Shown here: positions 61,176-62,265 of the stretch, piece after piece
Position numbering within the stretch: position 1 is the first letter of the stretch
Layout of the letters: each line of letters begins with the position of its first letter
NCBI GenBank assembly: GCA_013204585.1
Contig: JABMNL010000051.1
Location: 1 to 62,265, forward strand
Source: SAR202 cluster bacterium
GTDB lineage: Bacteria > Chloroflexota > Dehalococcoidia > Lucifugimonadales > UBA3495
Direction of reading: 5' to 3'
DNA length: 62,265 nucleotides
The notes under the pieces: generated by a model
Told to the model about the DNA's origin: nothing
The model's database searches: none
Seen by the model: only the letters and a program-made list of their open reading frames with translations
Translations under genes and position numbers: made by a program

Positions 61176-62265
61176 ATGTCGAGGCACCGGTTACTTAACG
61201 TCAAAACCCTTCTTTCCCTAGTAACTGCGATTGTATTAATCGTCGCTGTTGCCTGCGGATCTTCGGCGACGGCTACGCCGACATCATCCACCAGCGGCAC
61301 AGCAAACACGCCAGTGCCTACCGCGATGACGGCGGATGCCACTGCAGAACCGGCTATGGTGGCTGGCGACGCAAAATACGGCGGAAATATTCGCATGAGC
61401 GCTTACGCCGACAATAAAGATTGGGACCCATTGGGGTCCTCTTCCACGTCCAGCGTTCAGGCGTTCTCCCAGATCTATAGCCAGTTGGTCCAGTTCGATA
61501 CTGGGGCAGACACCGGCAAGGTCGTGGGCGACTTGGCCACTAGCTGGGATATCTCCAACGGCGGCACTACATTCACCTTCCACCTGGCCGAAAACGCCAA
61601 GTGGCATGACGGAAAACCAGTGACTGCGGACGACGTGGTTTTCTCGATGGCCCGCTACATGGGCAATAAAACCATCGGTCGCTCGGGACTCTTCCGGAAC
61701 TATACCAAGACGGAAGCAGACGGCGGTATCAAGAAGATTGACGCGAGCACCGTCGAGATGAACTTGGCCTTTGCGTCCGGGGCTTTCATAAACTTCCTGG
61801 CCCTGGATTATGCCAAGATCCTGCCCAAGCACCTCTTGGATAAGGGCGTTGACCTGAACCAGGCTGAGGGCATCATTGAGAACAAATCCGGTTCTGGACC
61901 GTTCATGTTGGAAGAGTACCAACGCGGCAACCTGTATTCGGTCTCCAAAAACCCCAACTACTTCAAAGAGGGCCGCCCCTACTTTGACAGCATCGATCAT
62001 TTCATCATCACCGACACCGGCACCCTAATTGCCCAATTCAAAGCCGGCCAGCTCGAGATGATGAACAGTGGCTTCTCCAACCTGTCGCCCACCGAATATT
62101 TGGAGTTGGATTCCGACACCGTCGGTTCCTCCAACGGCCACATCATCGCCAACCCCCTTGGCGGTAGCCGAAACTGGGGCCTGATGATTAACCGGAAATA
62201 CCCTGGCCCCCTCCAAGACCCCAATGTACGTAAGGCCATCTATCTGGCTTTGGACCGTGCCCAGC
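61176..62265 (+). CDS. Family 5 extracellular solute-binding lipoprotein, second copy, 5' part
   Basis: The frame is open from ATG 61176 to the window edge (363 codons seen). It is a tandem paralogue of the preceding gene: same signal and lipobox (LIVAVACGSS), Thr/Ser linker, GGNIRMSAYADNKDWDPL, LDKGVDLNQAEG, SGPFMLEEYQRGNLYSVSKNPNYF. The N-terminal third differs at many codons, but the last 119 nt visible are identical to the first copy (59875-59993). A GGAGGAG box precedes the ATG. Confidence 0.94.
   Translation, partial: MSRHRLLNVKTLLSLVTAIVLIVAVACGSSATATPTSSTSGTANTPVPTAMTADATAEPAMVAGDAKYGGNIRMSAYADNKDWDPLGSSSTSSVQAFSQIYSQLVQFDTGADTGKVVGDLATSWDISNGGTTFTFHLAENAKWHDGKPVTADDVVFSMARYMGNKTIGRSGLFRNYTKTEADGGIKKIDASTVEMNLAFASGAFINFLALDYAKILPKHLLDKGVDLNQAEGIIENKSGSGPFMLEEYQRGNLYSVSKNPNYFKEGRPYFDSIDHFIITDTGTLIAQFKAGQLEMMNSGFSNLSPTEYLELDSDTVGSSNGHIIANPLGGSRNWGLMINRKYPGPLQDPNVRKAIYLALDRAQ

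Overview
The window reads as a bacterial chromosome segment, most likely from Chloroflexota of the Dehalococcoidia/SAR202 type. This is inferred from gene content: two luciferase-like flavin monooxygenase homologues, a fused FAD/Fe-S oxidase, a membrane HdrD-like Fe-S protein, SMP-30, NIPSNAP and carboxymuconolactone-decarboxylase proteins, and tandem family-5 solute-binding lipoproteins. No rRNA or tRNA gene was recognised, so the taxonomy is unverified.

Layout. 0-20 kb is host core: the end of the ATP synthase operon (atpD', atpC), rex, a DUF503 gene, a hydrolase / receiver-like / zinc-ribbon / Fe-S oxidoreductase run, LLM oxidoreductase, FAH, M16 peptidase, MBL hydrolase, uvrA, a beta-hydroxyacid dehydrogenase, a class III aminotransferase, a second LLM protein and a GlcD-GlcF-like fusion. 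20.09-22.34 kb is an IS1595-type element with terminal inverted repeats, a target duplication, a frameshifted transposase and three other ORFs. 22.6-31.3 kb is catabolic/accessory host DNA. 31.3-34.0 kb is a decayed sensor-kinase gene. 34.2-37.4 kb (minus strand) holds zinc ribbon, large terminase and portal genes. 37.6-53.0 kb is host DNA: MFS, flavoprotein, tag, a dehydrogenase, a gene with a phage-primase-type winged helix, a queF-D-C-E operon, OsmC, a BtuF-like protein, a LON-domain protein, GGT, a broken DUF559 gene and a HesB-like protein with a Cys/Gly tail. 53.1-58.6 kb (plus strand) holds prohead protease, HK97-type capsid, small structural genes, a holin-like gene and a head-tail connector. 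58.7-62.3 kb carries two tandem solute-binding lipoprotein genes with matching leaders.

Most interesting signals. (1) Two adjacent genes, an OsmC-family protein and a BtuF-like cobalamin-binding-family protein, each carry an in-frame TGA exactly where the family has a conserved Cys. Each TGA is followed, with 16-20 nt between it and the apical loop, by a compact hairpin with G in the second loop position. These are strong candidate selenoprotein genes. (2) All 42 host-type genes whose stop could be read end in TAA (21) or TAG (21). None ends in TGA, whereas four phage genes and the transposase do. UGA may therefore be nearly reserved for a sense function in this host. (3) The head-morphogenesis genes are split into two oppositely oriented blocks 16.5 kb apart. 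One inversion of roughly 34.1-53.2 kb would restore the classical order terminase-portal-protease-capsid. No tail, integrase or lysis-enzyme gene is visible, so a domesticated head cassette, gene-transfer-agent-like element or prophage remnant are all possible.
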